The notes: generated from the letters alone by a model not told the origin. A stretch of 64,000 nucleotides of DNA from JAJDFU01 sp964640855 (GCA_964640855.1 CAZXIX010000002.1:65379-129378), one strand, 5' to 3'; positions 23,690 through 33,070 are shown, numbered from the stretch's first letter. Numbers and translations: made by a program.

Positions 23690-25771
23690 ATGATTGAAGC
23701 AAAAGAAGGGAAAATGCTTTCACGGGAGGTATTGTGGGAAGGTTTCCGTCTGATGGCGACCGCCAAGGCCATGGCGGAAGTTTACGAAGCCCATTTCAAG
23801 CTGGTTTCCAAATACGTGCACGCCACCTCACGGGGGCACGAGGCCATACAATTGGCTTTGGGCATGCAGTTGTATCCCCATGATTTTGTGGCTCCGTACT
23901 ACCGGGATGATGCCATGCTGCTGGGTATCGGCACGAGGCCCTACGATCTGATGCTGCAGCTTTTGGCCAAACGGGAGGATCCCTTCTCGGGCGGCCGCAC
24001 CTACTATTCCCATCCCAGTCTTCGGGATGCGGATAAGCCCAAGATCCCTCACCAATCCTCCGCTACCGGGATGCAGGCCATTCCGACTACCGGGGTAGCT
24101 TTGGGCTTTCAATATCGGGAACGCATCGGGCTGGACCAGTATGATAATATAGCGGACCATCCCGTCGCTGTTTGTTCGCTGGGGGATGCGTCGGTCACCG
24201 AGGGAGAGGTAGCAGAAGCCTTTCAGATGGCAGCCCTTCGTCAGCTGCCCATTCTATACCTGGTTCAGGACAACGGCTGGGATATTTCCGCCAATGCAGA
24301 AGAGACCCGGGCCCAGGATGCGGCCGAATATGCGGCGGGTTTCCACGGGATCGAAGTGCGCCGCGTAGACGGGTCCGATTTTGCGGCATGCTGGGAGGAA
24401 GTGGCCGAAATCCTCCGGCTTATCCGGGAAGAAAGGCGACCTTTCCTGCTGCACGCCCATGTCCCTTTGCTCAACCACCACACGTCAGGCGTGCGAAAGG
24501 AATGGTACCGCGACGATCTGGAAGAACATCAGGGAAGAGATCCGTATCCGCGGTTCCGAAAGGAACTCCTGGAAAGTGGATGGGAAGAAGCAGCCATCGA
24601 AAAATTGGAGGGCGAAGTGGGGGAACAGGTAGAGCAGGAGCTACAGAAAGCCATGCAGGCCGAAGATCCCCGTCCCGAGGATCTTTTTACCCATGATTTT
24701 GCACCGACACCGGTCACAGAGGAAAAAGGAGAGCGCAGCCCCCAGGGCGCCGAGCCGCATGTTATGGTGGACAGCGCCCTATTTGCCGTGGAAGAACTCA
24801 TGCGAAAGCATCTGGAATGTTTGCTCTACGGACAGGATGTAGGCGGCAGACTGGGCGGCGTATTCCGGGAAGCGGCCACCCTGGCCCAGAAATTCGGCGA
24901 CGAGCGCGTTTTTAATACCCCCATACAGGAGGCTTTTATCATCGGCAGTACGGTCGGCATGAGCGCCGCCGGTCTGAAACCGATCGTGGAGGTGCAGTTT
25001 GCCGATTACATCTGGCCGGGCCTCAACCAGCTTTTTACCGAGGTCAGCCGCTCCTGTTATTTGTCAAACGGGAAATGGCCGGTGAGCACGATCATCCGGG
25101 TGCCCATCGGCGCTTATGGCAGCGGAGGTCCTTATCACAGTTCCAGCTTAGAATCCGTCTTAAGCAATATCCGGGGCATCAAAATCGCTTACCCCAGTAC
25201 GGGTGCGGATCTGAAAGGCTTGCTCAAATCCGCCTATTACGACCCCAACCCGGTGGTCATCTTCGAACACAAAGGGCTCTACTGGAGCAAGGTGAAAGGC
25301 ACAGATGCAGCCCGAACTCCTTTACCCGACGAAGATTACGTGATCCCCTTCGGCAAAGCTCGAACTGCCTTGCAAGCCGATCCTTCAAAAATAGAGGCCG
25401 GAGAAAGTATCTTGCTGATAACCTACGGCATGGGAGTACATTGGGCTTTGAATGCTGCGAAATCCTTCCCCGGACAGGTCGAAATTCTCGACCTGCGGAC
25501 ACTTGCGCCCCTGGATGAGGAAAAGATGTTCGAAGGGGCTCGCCGCCACGGAAAAATATTGGTCGTGACCGAAGAGCCGGTCAACAATACCTTTGCCCAG
25601 AGTCTGGCCGCCCGGATACAGGAAAACTGTTTCGAACAACTGGACGCCCCGGTGCGGACACTGGGATCCGAGAACATGCCGGCCATCCCGCTCAATGAGG
25701 TCCTGGAAAAAACGATGATCCCTTCCATCGAAAAGGTGGAAAAGGCCATAGGCAGCCTCCTCCGGTATTAA
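23690..25771 (+). CDS. Fused 2-oxoacid dehydrogenase E1 (alpha-beta), thiamine-diphosphate dependent
   Basis: A 693-residue fusion of the alpha and beta E1 subunits. The alpha part (~10-345) has the TPP/Mg motif GDASVTEGEVAEA (165-177) with the Asn of VQDNGWDIS (195), and YYRDD. The beta part (~360-690) has GQDVGGRLGG, FNTPIQEAFIIGSTVGMSAAGLKPIVEVQFADY and the conserved His stretch near PIGAYGSGGPYHSS. It decarboxylates a 2-oxoacid, probably branched-chain, and passes the acyl group to a lipoyl E2 that is not in the window. The E1 fusion is common in Bacteroidota. It starts 13 bp downstream of the transglutaminase-like gene. Confidence 0.92.
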   Translation: MIEAKEGKMLSREVLWEGFRLMATAKAMAEVYEAHFKLVSKYVHATSRGHEAIQLALGMQLYPHDFVAPYYRDDAMLLGIGTRPYDLMLQLLAKREDPFSGGRTYYSHPSLRDADKPKIPHQSSATGMQAIPTTGVALGFQYRERIGLDQYDNIADHPVAVCSLGDASVTEGEVAEAFQMAALRQLPILYLVQDNGWDISANAEETRAQDAAEYAAGFHGIEVRRVDGSDFAACWEEVAEILRLIREERRPFLLHAHVPLLNHHTSGVRKEWYRDDLEEHQGRDPYPRFRKELLESGWEEAAIEKLEGEVGEQVEQELQKAMQAEDPRPEDLFTHDFAPTPVTEEKGERSPQGAEPHVMVDSALFAVEELMRKHLECLLYGQDVGGRLGGVFREAATLAQKFGDERVFNTPIQEAFIIGSTVGMSAAGLKPIVEVQFADYIWPGLNQLFTEVSRSCYLSNGKWPVSTIIRVPIGAYGSGGPYHSSSLESVLSNIRGIKIAYPSTGADLKGLLKSAYYDPNPVVIFEHKGLYWSKVKGTDAARTPLPDEDYVIPFGKARTALQADPSKIEAGESILLITYGMGVHWALNAAKSFPGQVEILDLRTLAPLDEEKMFEGARRHGKILVVTEEPVNNTFAQSLAARIQENCFEQLDAPVRTLGSENMPAIPLNEVLEKTMIPSIEKVEKAIGSLLRY

Positions 25772-25775
25772 AAAC

Positions 25776-25808
25776 CGAGCCGGGCTGATCACCAAAGGGT
25801 TTGGCTCG
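25776..25808. terminator. Weak inverted repeat between convergent genes
   Basis: CGAGCC (25776-25781) and GGCTCG (25803-25808) can pair around a 21-nt loop, and an A-run precedes the left arm (giving T's on the minus strand). It lies between the E1 gene and the choice-of-anchor-U gene, ending in opposite directions. The stem is short, so this is tentative. Confidence 0.3.
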
Positions 25809-25811
25809 AAT

Positions 25812-26741
25812 CTATTCTGTGAGCAGGATTTTTCGCTTGAGCATGCCCTGATCGAAATAGACCACCAGGTTATACAGGCCGCATTGCAGGCTGGAAACAT
25901 CCAGATCGTATTCCCGAATATCGGGCTGGTTGAGGGTCCGTTCCAGGACCAACTCTCCGTTGATGCCTTCGATCTGGATCATCTTCAGGTATCCGGGGCT
26001 GTCTTCGTCCAGATGCACGGAAATCTGCTTTTCGCCTACATGGGTATGAAAGCTGGCTCCCGCCTTGGAATCGGGATAGAAATAATCTTCGGGCAATTCC
26101 CCGAATACAGGCCCGCCAAGCAGCGCCACCTCTCCGTTGGCTATGAGGTCTCTGTCCCCGGAAAATCCGTCGACCAAATGAATGAGGATCGCTCCTTCGT
26201 ACCATTCGGCCCCGATGTCACAATTGAAACCAAAAGCCAACAGCCGGGGACTCTCTCCTTTCTCAAGAGGATGGTAAAGATAAAATTGACTGGGAGTTAC
26301 CCGCTCGTGCAATAAGGCGCGTATGATCAAAGGCCCTCCCGAGCGAATACCGCCGACACGCAACATCAGGAAACCGAACCGGAACTCATCCCCCTTCAGA
26401 TTGGATTTGATGCTGGAGGGGTTCAGGTTGGCCGCTTCCTTGAAGTAAGCCGGTTCGGAAACGTACAGGGTAAGGTACCGTTGGGCGTCCCAGGAATGAA
26501 AAGAGACCACCCTTCGTTGTTGGTAGTCCGGGATTCCGTCGTTGTTGCCGTCGAAATCTTCGTCCTTTCCATCCGGGCCCTTTTCCTCCTCATCGGGTAC
26601 GCCGTCCTTATCCGAATCCGTTTCCCAGGCTATTTCCACCCTGGAAGCCGTCAAAGTTTTTGCAGGGATGGCCGAAAGGAAGAAAATCCCTATCCACAAC
26701 ACGACCAGAAAGGCAAGGGTATTGTGAGTTTGATTTTTCAT
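25812..26741 (-). CDS. Secreted choice-of-anchor-U protein with T9SS-like C-terminal domain
   Basis: About 309 residues. A signal peptide (~1-29) is followed by two short Asp-rich calcium-binding-type repeats, DSDKDGVPDEEE and DFDGNNDGIPDYQQ, and then a choice-of-anchor-U-like domain with RFGFLML and the family-typical tail IHLVDGFSGDRDLIANG and GGPV. The last ~75 residues resemble a type A T9SS sorting domain, with VLERTLNQ, DLDVSSLQCGLYNLVVYFDQGMLKRKIL, and such domains direct a protein through the T9SS. The PorW and PorE genes in the same window fit this. I chose the ATG at 26741 because it yields a proper signal peptide. Confidence 0.75.
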   Translation of the reverse strand: MKNQTHNTLAFLVVLWIGIFFLSAIPAKTLTASRVEIAWETDSDKDGVPDEEEKGPDGKDEDFDGNNDGIPDYQQRRVVSFHSWDAQRYLTLYVSEPAYFKEAANLNPSSIKSNLKGDEFRFGFLMLRVGGIRSGGPLIIRALLHERVTPSQFYLYHPLEKGESPRLLAFGFNCDIGAEWYEGAILIHLVDGFSGDRDLIANGEVALLGGPVFGELPEDYFYPDSKAGASFHTHVGEKQISVHLDEDSPGYLKMIQIEGINGELVLERTLNQPDIREYDLDVSSLQCGLYNLVVYFDQGMLKRKILLTE

Positions 26742-26846
26742 GAGGGATAGTTTTAGCTTCACCAAGTAAGCTTCCTCACGGCCGGGAGGCAATGATTTTG
26801 ATTACTCGCCCTCATGGAAATAATCAGCGGTCCTGATCTCTCGTTC

Positions 26847-28307
26847 TCAGGAAGTGGACTTTTGTTTTTTAGCCCTCTCCCGGATGGCTTTCACAGATTG
26901 TCTCAATACTTCAATGCCGTCGTCAATCTCTTTTTTGTGGGTTCGAAAACTGAGCACGGCCAGCCGGAAGAAAAACTGCCCGTCGACGGTGGTGGAGGAA
27001 AAGAAGAAGCGACCATCCTGCTGGATCCACTCCATCATCTGCCTGTTAAATGCGTTGGTCTGCCCGGATGAAGGGAGGTAGCGGAACAACAGCACGCTCA
27101 ATTGCGGGTAGGGGCCTACTTCAAAGCCGTATTTCTGGATCTCTTCGTAAAAATACCGGGTGAGCCATAATTTTTCTTCCAGGGCAGCTCGGAAAGGCTT
27201 GAGGCCCAGAAGTTGAAGGGGCAACCACATACGCAGCCCCCGGAAATGCTTGGTCAGTTCCGGCGAAAGGTCTGCCGGAGACCAGTCCTGGCTGTTCCCC
27301 TCGGCATCCTGCAGGTATTGGGCGGAGTAATGATGGCTTTCGTACATGGCCTTGGGATCGCGGATCAAAACCGCCCCGATCCCATAGGATAAGAAGAACC
27401 CTTTGTGCGGATCGACCGTCACCGAGTCGGAGCTCCCGATCCCCCGGAAAGCGGCCTGGATCTCGTTTACCAGGAGAAAGGCCCCTCCATAAGCGGCATC
27501 TACATGAAACCACATGTCCTGTTGCCTGGCGATCCGTGACATTTCGTCCAGCGGATCGATGGCGCCGGTATCGGTGGTGCCTGCCGAGCCTACCAGCAAA
27601 AACGGGCGTAATCCGACTGACAGATCCCGGGAGATCTGTTCTTCCAGGGCTGCTGCCTGCATGCGGAATCGGTCATCCATGGGTATGTACCGGAGGATCG
27701 CTTCCCCCAGCCCGGCTATGCGCAGGGCTTTCTGGACGCAATGATGGGTTTGCCGGGTCAGGTAGACTACCGAACGGGGAACCTGGGCAGAGCGGATCCC
27801 CAGCTTGTCGCGGGCCGTGGTAATGGCGATCAGGTTGGCGATCGATCCTCCCGAACTCAGGTTGCCCAGCGCATCATCCGGGTAGCCGACCAGGCGGCAT
27901 AGCCAGCGAAGCAGTTTATTCTCCATCCGAACGGCACCCGGACTGGCAAAGAACATGCCGGCATAGCGGTTGGTGGCCGCAGCCAGATAGTCCCCGATGG
28001 CCGTGGGAAACACTCCTCCGCCGGGAATGTACCCCAAATGCTTGCCCGACGCGGGATTGATGCCGGTCTGATCTACGGCGCGGTGCACGATCTGAAGCAA
28101 TTCCTCCAGTGGCCGGCCTTCCTCGGGGAATTCCAGCTCGAGTAACTCCTGACTCGGGTCTGCGTCGGCAAAATACGCCTTGCTTTGCGAAAGGGCATTC
28201 AGAAAATGATCCGCATAACCGATCATTAAGGCGTTGAAATGCTCCCGCTCCAGGGGATCAGGCTCCAGTTTCCGGGCCTCCTGCTCCAGCTTTTCAATCT
28301 CTTTCAT
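26847..28307 (-). CDS. Group II PLP-dependent decarboxylase (aromatic amino acid/glutamate decarboxylase family)
   Basis: 486 residues, normal for the family. Visible are HLGYIPGGGVFP, NRYAGMFFASPGAVRMENKLL, SSGGSIANL, the pyridine-stacking His in QTHHCVQKA, the Asp of WFHVDAAYGG (D270) that contacts the cofactor nitrogen, and the Schiff-base Lys302 in VTVDPHKGFF. The reaction removes CO2 from an amino acid; aromatic substrates are suggested by overall similarity, but I cannot exclude glutamate, diaminobutyrate or another amino acid. The gene is divergent from the antiporter with about 117 bp between starts. Confidence 0.9.
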   Translation of the reverse strand: MKEIEKLEQEARKLEPDPLEREHFNALMIGYADHFLNALSQSKAYFADADPSQELLELEFPEEGRPLEELLQIVHRAVDQTGINPASGKHLGYIPGGGVFPTAIGDYLAAATNRYAGMFFASPGAVRMENKLLRWLCRLVGYPDDALGNLSSGGSIANLIAITTARDKLGIRSAQVPRSVVYLTRQTHHCVQKALRIAGLGEAILRYIPMDDRFRMQAAALEEQISRDLSVGLRPFLLVGSAGTTDTGAIDPLDEMSRIARQQDMWFHVDAAYGGAFLLVNEIQAAFRGIGSSDSVTVDPHKGFFLSYGIGAVLIRDPKAMYESHHYSAQYLQDAEGNSQDWSPADLSPELTKHFRGLRMWLPLQLLGLKPFRAALEEKLWLTRYFYEEIQKYGFEVGPYPQLSVLLFRYLPSSGQTNAFNRQMMEWIQQDGRFFFSSTTVDGQFFFRLAVLSFRTHKKEIDDGIEVLRQSVKAIRERAKKQKSTS

Positions 28308-28424
28308 AGGAAAAATGCTATATCTCCAAAACTAAGGATCGGAAGTTCGCCGGCAAAAGATCCACAGGGTGGGTCTATTGCTTAAAATGGACTAGTTTAG
28401 TGATCCCAAACAGCTGTATTCCCG

Positions 28425-29702
28425 ATGGACTTACTCACTATTGTCACTATACTCATCGTATTGGCGGCCGTTTTCGGTTACATCAACGTCCGCTTTCTGA
28501 AGCTTCCCACAGCCATTGGCTTGATGGTCGTTTCATTAGGCTTTTCTTTTTTGGTGCTTCTCGTAGGGGAGTGGTTTCCTAAAATCCACGAGTTTGAGCT
28601 TCGGTTCGTTTCGCAGATCGATTTCCGGAAATTGCTGATGGAAGGGATGCTCAGTTTCCTTCTCTTTGCGGGAGCCTTGCATGTTGATTTCAGTCAACTA
28701 AAAGAACAACGCCTGCCCGTCGTCCTGTTCGCCACCATTGGAGTGATGATCTCTACTTTTCTGGTAGGGGGTATGATGTACGGCTTGTTTTCGGTTCTGG
28801 GAATTTCCATTGCCTTTATCCATTGCCTGCTTTTCGGTGCCTTGATCTCCCCAACGGATCCGATCGCTGTACTGGGTATTCTCAAGGAAGCTAAGGTTCC
28901 CAAGCGGCTTGAAACCCTAATCGCCGGGGAGAGCCTTTTCAATGATGGGATCGGTGTGGTGGTTTTTCTCACCATTTTCAACCTGGCGTTATCCGGCCAA
29001 GACCATATTGATCCGGGCCATGTAGGATTACTATTTCTGGAAGAGGTAGGAGGGGGCATTCTGCTGGGAGGTATTCTGGGCGGAATGGCTTATTACCTGA
29101 TGCGAACCATTGAGAATTACGAAATAGAGGTGCTCATTACGCTGGCCCTGGTGATGGGCGGTTATCTTTTAGCCAGCTACCTTCATGTGTCCGGTCCTTT
29201 GGCCATGGTGGTGGCCGGTTTGGTTTTAGGGCACGATCGCTTCCGGCAAAGTACCATGAGCGAGGAGACGGAACTCTATGTGGATAAATTCTGGGAATTA
29301 CTCGATCTGTTGCTGAACGCCGTATTGTTTGTCTTGATTGGTTTGGAGATCGTTTTGATCAGCCTGGAGCAAAATTATTTGTTGGCCGGTCTTCTGGCGA
29401 TTCCGGTAGTTCTGCTGGCACGCTTTTTAGCGCTCGGCACCCCCATTCAACTCTTGAAAAGAACACTGGAGCACTTCCCTTACATGACCCGATTGATGAC
29501 ATGGGGAGGGCTTCGGGGCGGGATATCCATCGCTTTGGCCCTGTCTTTGCCGCCCAGTATGCCCAGGGACTTGATCCTGACGGTTACCTATGTGGTGGTG
29601 GTATTTTCCATCGGCGTGCAGGGCCTCTCGCTGGGCCCGATTGTAAAGCGGATTTTCAACAAGGGGGCCGGAACATCATTGGCCTCGGGAGCTCATTCCT
29701 GA
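28425..29702 (+). CDS. CPA1-family cation/proton antiporter
   Basis: 425 residues with about 12-13 hydrophobic segments. The family hallmarks SPTDPIAVLGILKEAKVPKRLETLIAGESLFNDGIGVVVF are located at ~140-180, with the ND pair in SLFNDG that binds the cation. GGLRGGISIALALSLP near the C-terminus is the second typical motif. Members exchange sodium (or potassium) for protons across the inner membrane; no C-terminal cytoplasmic regulatory domain is present. The glycosyltransferase gene starts 10 bp after the stop, so the two are probably cotranscribed. Confidence 0.92.
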   Translation: MDLLTIVTILIVLAAVFGYINVRFLKLPTAIGLMVVSLGFSFLVLLVGEWFPKIHEFELRFVSQIDFRKLLMEGMLSFLLFAGALHVDFSQLKEQRLPVVLFATIGVMISTFLVGGMMYGLFSVLGISIAFIHCLLFGALISPTDPIAVLGILKEAKVPKRLETLIAGESLFNDGIGVVVFLTIFNLALSGQDHIDPGHVGLLFLEEVGGGILLGGILGGMAYYLMRTIENYEIEVLITLALVMGGYLLASYLHVSGPLAMVVAGLVLGHDRFRQSTMSEETELYVDKFWELLDLLLNAVLFVLIGLEIVLISLEQNYLLAGLLAIPVVLLARFLALGTPIQLLKRTLEHFPYMTRLMTWGGLRGGISIALALSLPPSMPRDLILTVTYVVVVFSIGVQGLSLGPIVKRIFNKGAGTSLASGAHS

Positions 29703-29711
29703 CCGACGCAG

Positions 29712-30710
29712 ATGAAGAGCTCCAGGCAGCCGCAGAAAATCCTGATCATTCGTTTTTCCAGCATAGGTGACATTGTACTGACAAGCCCCGTCGTCAGGAT
29801 TTTGAAGCAGCAACGCCACTGCGAGATCCACTACTTGTGCAAAAAAGCCTATTTCCCGGTACTGGAAGCCAACCCCTACATCGACCGCATTCATCTTCTG
29901 GAGAGCAAGTCCCGGGATTTGATCCGGATCCTGCGCACCGAGAAGTTCGACCTGATCGTAGACCTGCACCGAAACCTTCGTACCCTTCGCTTCAAAACGG
30001 CTTTGCGGCGCCCTAGTGTAGCCTTCAATAAAATCAATCTGGCCAAATGGCTCATGGTGAATTGGAAGTGGGACCGGCTGCCTCAAAGGCATGTGGTGGA
30101 CCGCTACCTCGATACCGTATCCGGTTTGGGGGTTCAATACGATGGTAAAGGTTTGGACTATTTTATTCCCGAAAGGGAAGAGGTGGATCCCGGAGCCTGG
30201 CTATCCCGGTCGGACACTCCCTATATTGCCCTGGTAATCGGGGCGGCCCACGCCACCAAACGACTGCCTCCGCCGCAATTGACCGCCCTGTGCCGGAACA
30301 TACACCTGCCGGTTTTGCTGCTGGGCGGGCCCGATGACGAAGCGACGGGAAGACAGGTGGCAGCGGAAGCCGGAGATCATGTTTTCAACACCTGCGGTTC
30401 ACTCTCCCTGAATCAAAGTGCCAGCCTTGTCCGGCAGGCCAGCAAAGTGATCACACACGATACCGGGCTCATGCATATCGCAGCGGCCTTCCGCAAAGAG
30501 ATCCTCAGCCTATGGGGCAATACGATCCCCGAATTTGGCATGTATCCTTTTTTACCGGAAGGAAATGGAAAGAGCCATTGGTTTGAAGTGGAGGGGCTAT
30601 CCTGCCGGCCTTGTTCCAAGATCGGCTTCAACGAATGCCCGAGGGGACATTTTAAATGCATGCGCCATCAAGATCTGGCTCGGATCGCCTCTATGGCGGA
30701 AGGGAAGTAA
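29712..30710 (+). CDS. Glycosyltransferase family 9 (heptosyltransferase-like)
   Basis: 332 residues of GT-B fold. The N-terminal RFSSIGDIVLTSPVVRIL (~15-32) is the GT9 signature. The C-terminal half has the sugar-nucleotide region with VIGAAHATKRLPPPQL and LLGGPDDEATGRQVA, and SKVITHDTGLMHIAAAFRKEILSLWGNT, where the THDTG motif is conserved. GT9 enzymes add heptose or related sugars to the lipid A-core of lipopolysaccharide on the cytoplasmic face. Specificity is unknown. The CNXXPCGHFKCM-like tail (RPCSKIGFNECPRGHFKCM) is common in Bacteroidota members. Confidence 0.9.
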   Translation: MKSSRQPQKILIIRFSSIGDIVLTSPVVRILKQQRHCEIHYLCKKAYFPVLEANPYIDRIHLLESKSRDLIRILRTEKFDLIVDLHRNLRTLRFKTALRRPSVAFNKINLAKWLMVNWKWDRLPQRHVVDRYLDTVSGLGVQYDGKGLDYFIPEREEVDPGAWLSRSDTPYIALVIGAAHATKRLPPPQLTALCRNIHLPVLLLGGPDDEATGRQVAAEAGDHVFNTCGSLSLNQSASLVRQASKVITHDTGLMHIAAAFRKEILSLWGNTIPEFGMYPFLPEGNGKSHWFEVEGLSCRPCSKIGFNECPRGHFKCMRHQDLARIASMAEGK

Positions 30711-31064
30711 AGGCTCCGGCCTTTGTCCTGCCGGCCCGGGTTTCGAGTTGGCGAGCGGGAACAGCCGATCCCTCCGCCTTCCTTTTTGGATAATCGCAGG
30801 CAGGAAGCCGGACACCTTTTTTATTTTGGAATGGATTTACGACAGCAAAAGCTTCTGTATTCCTATTGAACTCGAGCACAGGATGGCCATGCAGGTTTAT
30901 TTCTCTTTTTTTCCTTATTTCATCTTTGCTTGTAGCGCAAGGAGGGGGCTGGCTTTCTGCCCGGAGATGCATCTTCGGATCCCAGAGCAGATAAATGAAA
31001 GGAAACAGAAAATTCATATAGTAGCCGAGAATAAAGATTGAAAGAATCAAACGAAAAACGCACT
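30711..31064. other. 354-bp stretch without a recognisable gene
   Basis: Between the glycosyltransferase and AI-2E genes. It holds a short CCGGC/GCCGG hairpin at about 30726-30744 and AT-rich runs, but no convincing coding frame, promoter or RNA motif. The open frames on both strands have unlikely composition. A promoter for the AI-2E gene should lie here. Confidence 0.4.
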
Positions 31065-32195
31065 ATGTCAAATACACGAGTTAGTCTGAACCGGGCTGCA
31101 GTCCTGGCCCTTGTCGGGCTGGTGAGCCTGATCTTCTATTGGATGGTAAGCGGATTTCTGATTGCCATCGTTATGGCTGCCCTGTTTTCAGCGCTATTGC
31201 AAGGCTGGTATGGGTGGCTCCGGAAATGGACCGGCGGGCGCAAGATGCTGGCGAGCGGATTGACGATCCTGGCCTTCTTGCTGATCATCGTGATTCCTCT
31301 GGGTTTATTTACGTTCCTACTGGTCGAGCAGGCGATTTCGGCGGGCAAAACTTTCGAACCCTATCTGGATGGAAGCATGGAGACCCCCGAACTGATCGTA
31401 GCAAATTGGCTGGAGGCGATTCCCTATATAAAAGAATATCTTCCGGAGGAAGAACGTCTGGTGGAGACCATTCACAATGTGGTCCGCAATCTCGGAAATT
31501 TTGTGGTGGAGGGTTTGTCCAAGGCTACAACCGGGACGGTAAGTTTCATCTTCCAGTTGTTTATCATGCTCTTTACCATGTTCTATTTCATCATCAGTGG
31601 CGAGGATTACCTGAAGAAGATATTGTATTACATCCCTTTGAGTAATGAACAGGAGGCTTTGCTGCTGGATAAATTCGTGCGGGTTACCCGGGCTACGCTC
31701 AAGGGGACACTGATCATAGGGGCGGTACAAGGCACCATCGGAGGAGTGGCCATGTGGGTAGCCGGAGTGTCCAATACCCTTTTTTGGGGTGTGATCATGG
31801 CTGTGTTGTCCATCATTCCGGCCCTGGGCCCTGCTATTGTGTGGTTTCCTGCCGGATTGATACTCATCGTGCAGGGCGATATTGCCGCCGGAGCCGGCCT
31901 GATAATCTTTGGGATCGTGGTAGTCGGCAATATCGACAATTTGATCAGGCCGTCTCTGGTGGGTAAGGATGCCCAGCTTCCCGACCTCATGATCCTGTTC
32001 AGTACGTTGGGAGGCCTGGCTTTATTCGGCGTGACGGGTTTTATTCTGGGGCCGGTGATCGCCGCCTTGTTTATGACCTCATGGGAGATCTACGGCAATG
32101 CTTTTCAGAACTCTTTGGAAAAAGTAACCTTGTTCAACGAGCACTCCATCGGGGAGTCAAAAACCGGTGAAGAGCCCCGGGAAGTAGAAACCTGA
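31065..32195 (+). CDS. AI-2E family transporter (PerM/YdiK-like)
   Basis: About 376 residues with 7-8 hydrophobic segments. Two family-typical regions are present: the conserved block MAVLSIIPALGPAIVWFPAGLILIVQGD with the Gly-Pro turn, and SLVGKDAQLPDLMILFSTLGGLALFGVTGFILGPVIAALFMTSWEIYG near the C-terminus (listed here as positions ~235-265 and ~300-350). Members include exporters of the signal AI-2 and, in other species, sodium/proton exchangers, so the transported substrate is uncertain. I chose the ATG at 31065, which gives a compact cytoplasmic start. Confidence 0.88.
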   Translation: MSNTRVSLNRAAVLALVGLVSLIFYWMVSGFLIAIVMAALFSALLQGWYGWLRKWTGGRKMLASGLTILAFLLIIVIPLGLFTFLLVEQAISAGKTFEPYLDGSMETPELIVANWLEAIPYIKEYLPEEERLVETIHNVVRNLGNFVVEGLSKATTGTVSFIFQLFIMLFTMFYFIISGEDYLKKILYYIPLSNEQEALLLDKFVRVTRATLKGTLIIGAVQGTIGGVAMWVAGVSNTLFWGVIMAVLSIIPALGPAIVWFPAGLILIVQGDIAAGAGLIIFGIVVVGNIDNLIRPSLVGKDAQLPDLMILFSTLGGLALFGVTGFILGPVIAALFMTSWEIYGNAFQNSLEKVTLFNEHSIGESKTGEEPREVET

Positions 32196-32255
32196 AGAGA
32201 TATTATTTTAAATTGTGGAATGCAATTGTCAATAAAAACCCCATAAAACCGTTAT

Positions 32256-32290
32256 TTTGAGTAACATAGAGGTGAAATTAGATTAATTTG
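32256..32290 (+). promoter_or_regulatory. Candidate promoter of the SPOR-like gene
   Basis: TTTG (32256-32259) and TTAATTTG (32283-32290) are 23 nt apart; the second differs from TAnnTTTG at one base. The start codon follows 53 bp later. The region is AT-rich compared with the surroundings. Confidence 0.35.
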
Positions 32291-32343
32291 CCCCTGTTTT
32301 ATTGCTTTTTGACAGTGAATTCTCACCAAAAACCATTGACGCA

Positions 32344-32997
32344 ATGAGATTTTTAGCACTATTATGCACTGTAACTTTTGTTTTGGCTTCCGTTTCCATC
32401 CAGGCTCAGGAAGAGCTTTCCAAAGACGAAGAAAAGCGTTGGAAACAGATGGCCAAAGATTACAAAAAGGATCCGGCGGCCTTGAAGAAATTGACTGAAG
32501 ACAAAGTTGCTTACCAGCAGGAAGCGCTTCAGGCCAAATCCGAGATCGCCCGTTTGCAGAATCAATTGAGTCAGCAGACGGATCAGCTCACTATGCTCCA
32601 GCAGCAGAACAACCAGCTGACCACTCAATTGAACGATGCCAACCAGATTATCAGCGACCTGAACAATCAGGTGGATCAACTGCAAAACATGCCTCCGCCG
32701 GAGCCCTCCAACCGCCCGGAACCCAACCGACCCGTTGAGGAAAACTTCAACCAGGGTGTGGTGTTTCGCGTCCAGGTAGGTGCTTACCGCAGCGTGCCGG
32801 CCAAATACGACGGCATGCCGGATGTGACTGTCGAATCCGAAGGTAACTTGCAAAAGGTACTGCTCGGAAACTACCGAAACTACGACGATGCGGTTGCCCG
32901 TATGCGCAGCCTCAAAAGTCAGGGATACAAGAATCCCTGGGTCGTCGGTTTCCGCGATGGTGTCAGAGTTTCTCTGCGGGAAGCCCGGGGATACTAG
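32344..32997 (+). CDS. Secreted coiled-coil protein with SPOR-like C-terminal domain
   Basis: About 217 residues: a signal peptide (~1-22), a long Gln/Asn-rich coiled-coil (~30-115) with QLSQQTDQLTMLQQQNNQL, a Pro-rich spacer (~118-135), and a C-terminal ~70-residue SPOR-like domain (VFRVQVGAYRSVP ... VLLGNYRNYDDAVARMRSLKSQGY). SPOR domains bind peptidoglycan strands stripped of peptides. The protein is predicted periplasmic. A strong terminator follows at 33021-33049, so it is monocistronic. Confidence 0.82.
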   Translation: MRFLALLCTVTFVLASVSIQAQEELSKDEEKRWKQMAKDYKKDPAALKKLTEDKVAYQQEALQAKSEIARLQNQLSQQTDQLTMLQQQNNQLTTQLNDANQIISDLNNQVDQLQNMPPPEPSNRPEPNRPVEENFNQGVVFRVQVGAYRSVPAKYDGMPDVTVESEGNLQKVLLGNYRNYDDAVARMRSLKSQGYKNPWVVGFRDGVRVSLREARGY

Positions 32998-33020
32998 GAT
33001 CCAACGCTCGCCAAAGAGAA

Positions 33021-33049
33021 GCCGGCCTGGGTTTTCAATCCAGGCCGGC
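33021..33049 (+). terminator. Rho-independent terminator
   Basis: A perfect 10-bp stem (33021-33030 with 33040-33049, GCCGGCCTGG/CCAGGCCGGC) with a 9-nt loop, followed by TTTCTATTTTTTC. It ends the SPOR-like gene 23 bp after its stop codon. Confidence 0.88.
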
Positions 33050-33070
33050 TTTCTATTTTTTCTTTTTACG

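Noticed and set aside
30535..31050. Open frames on both strands between the glycosyltransferase and AI-2E genes
   Set aside because: They overlap the glycosyltransferase end out of frame or have implausible residue usage; no RBS or family similarity.
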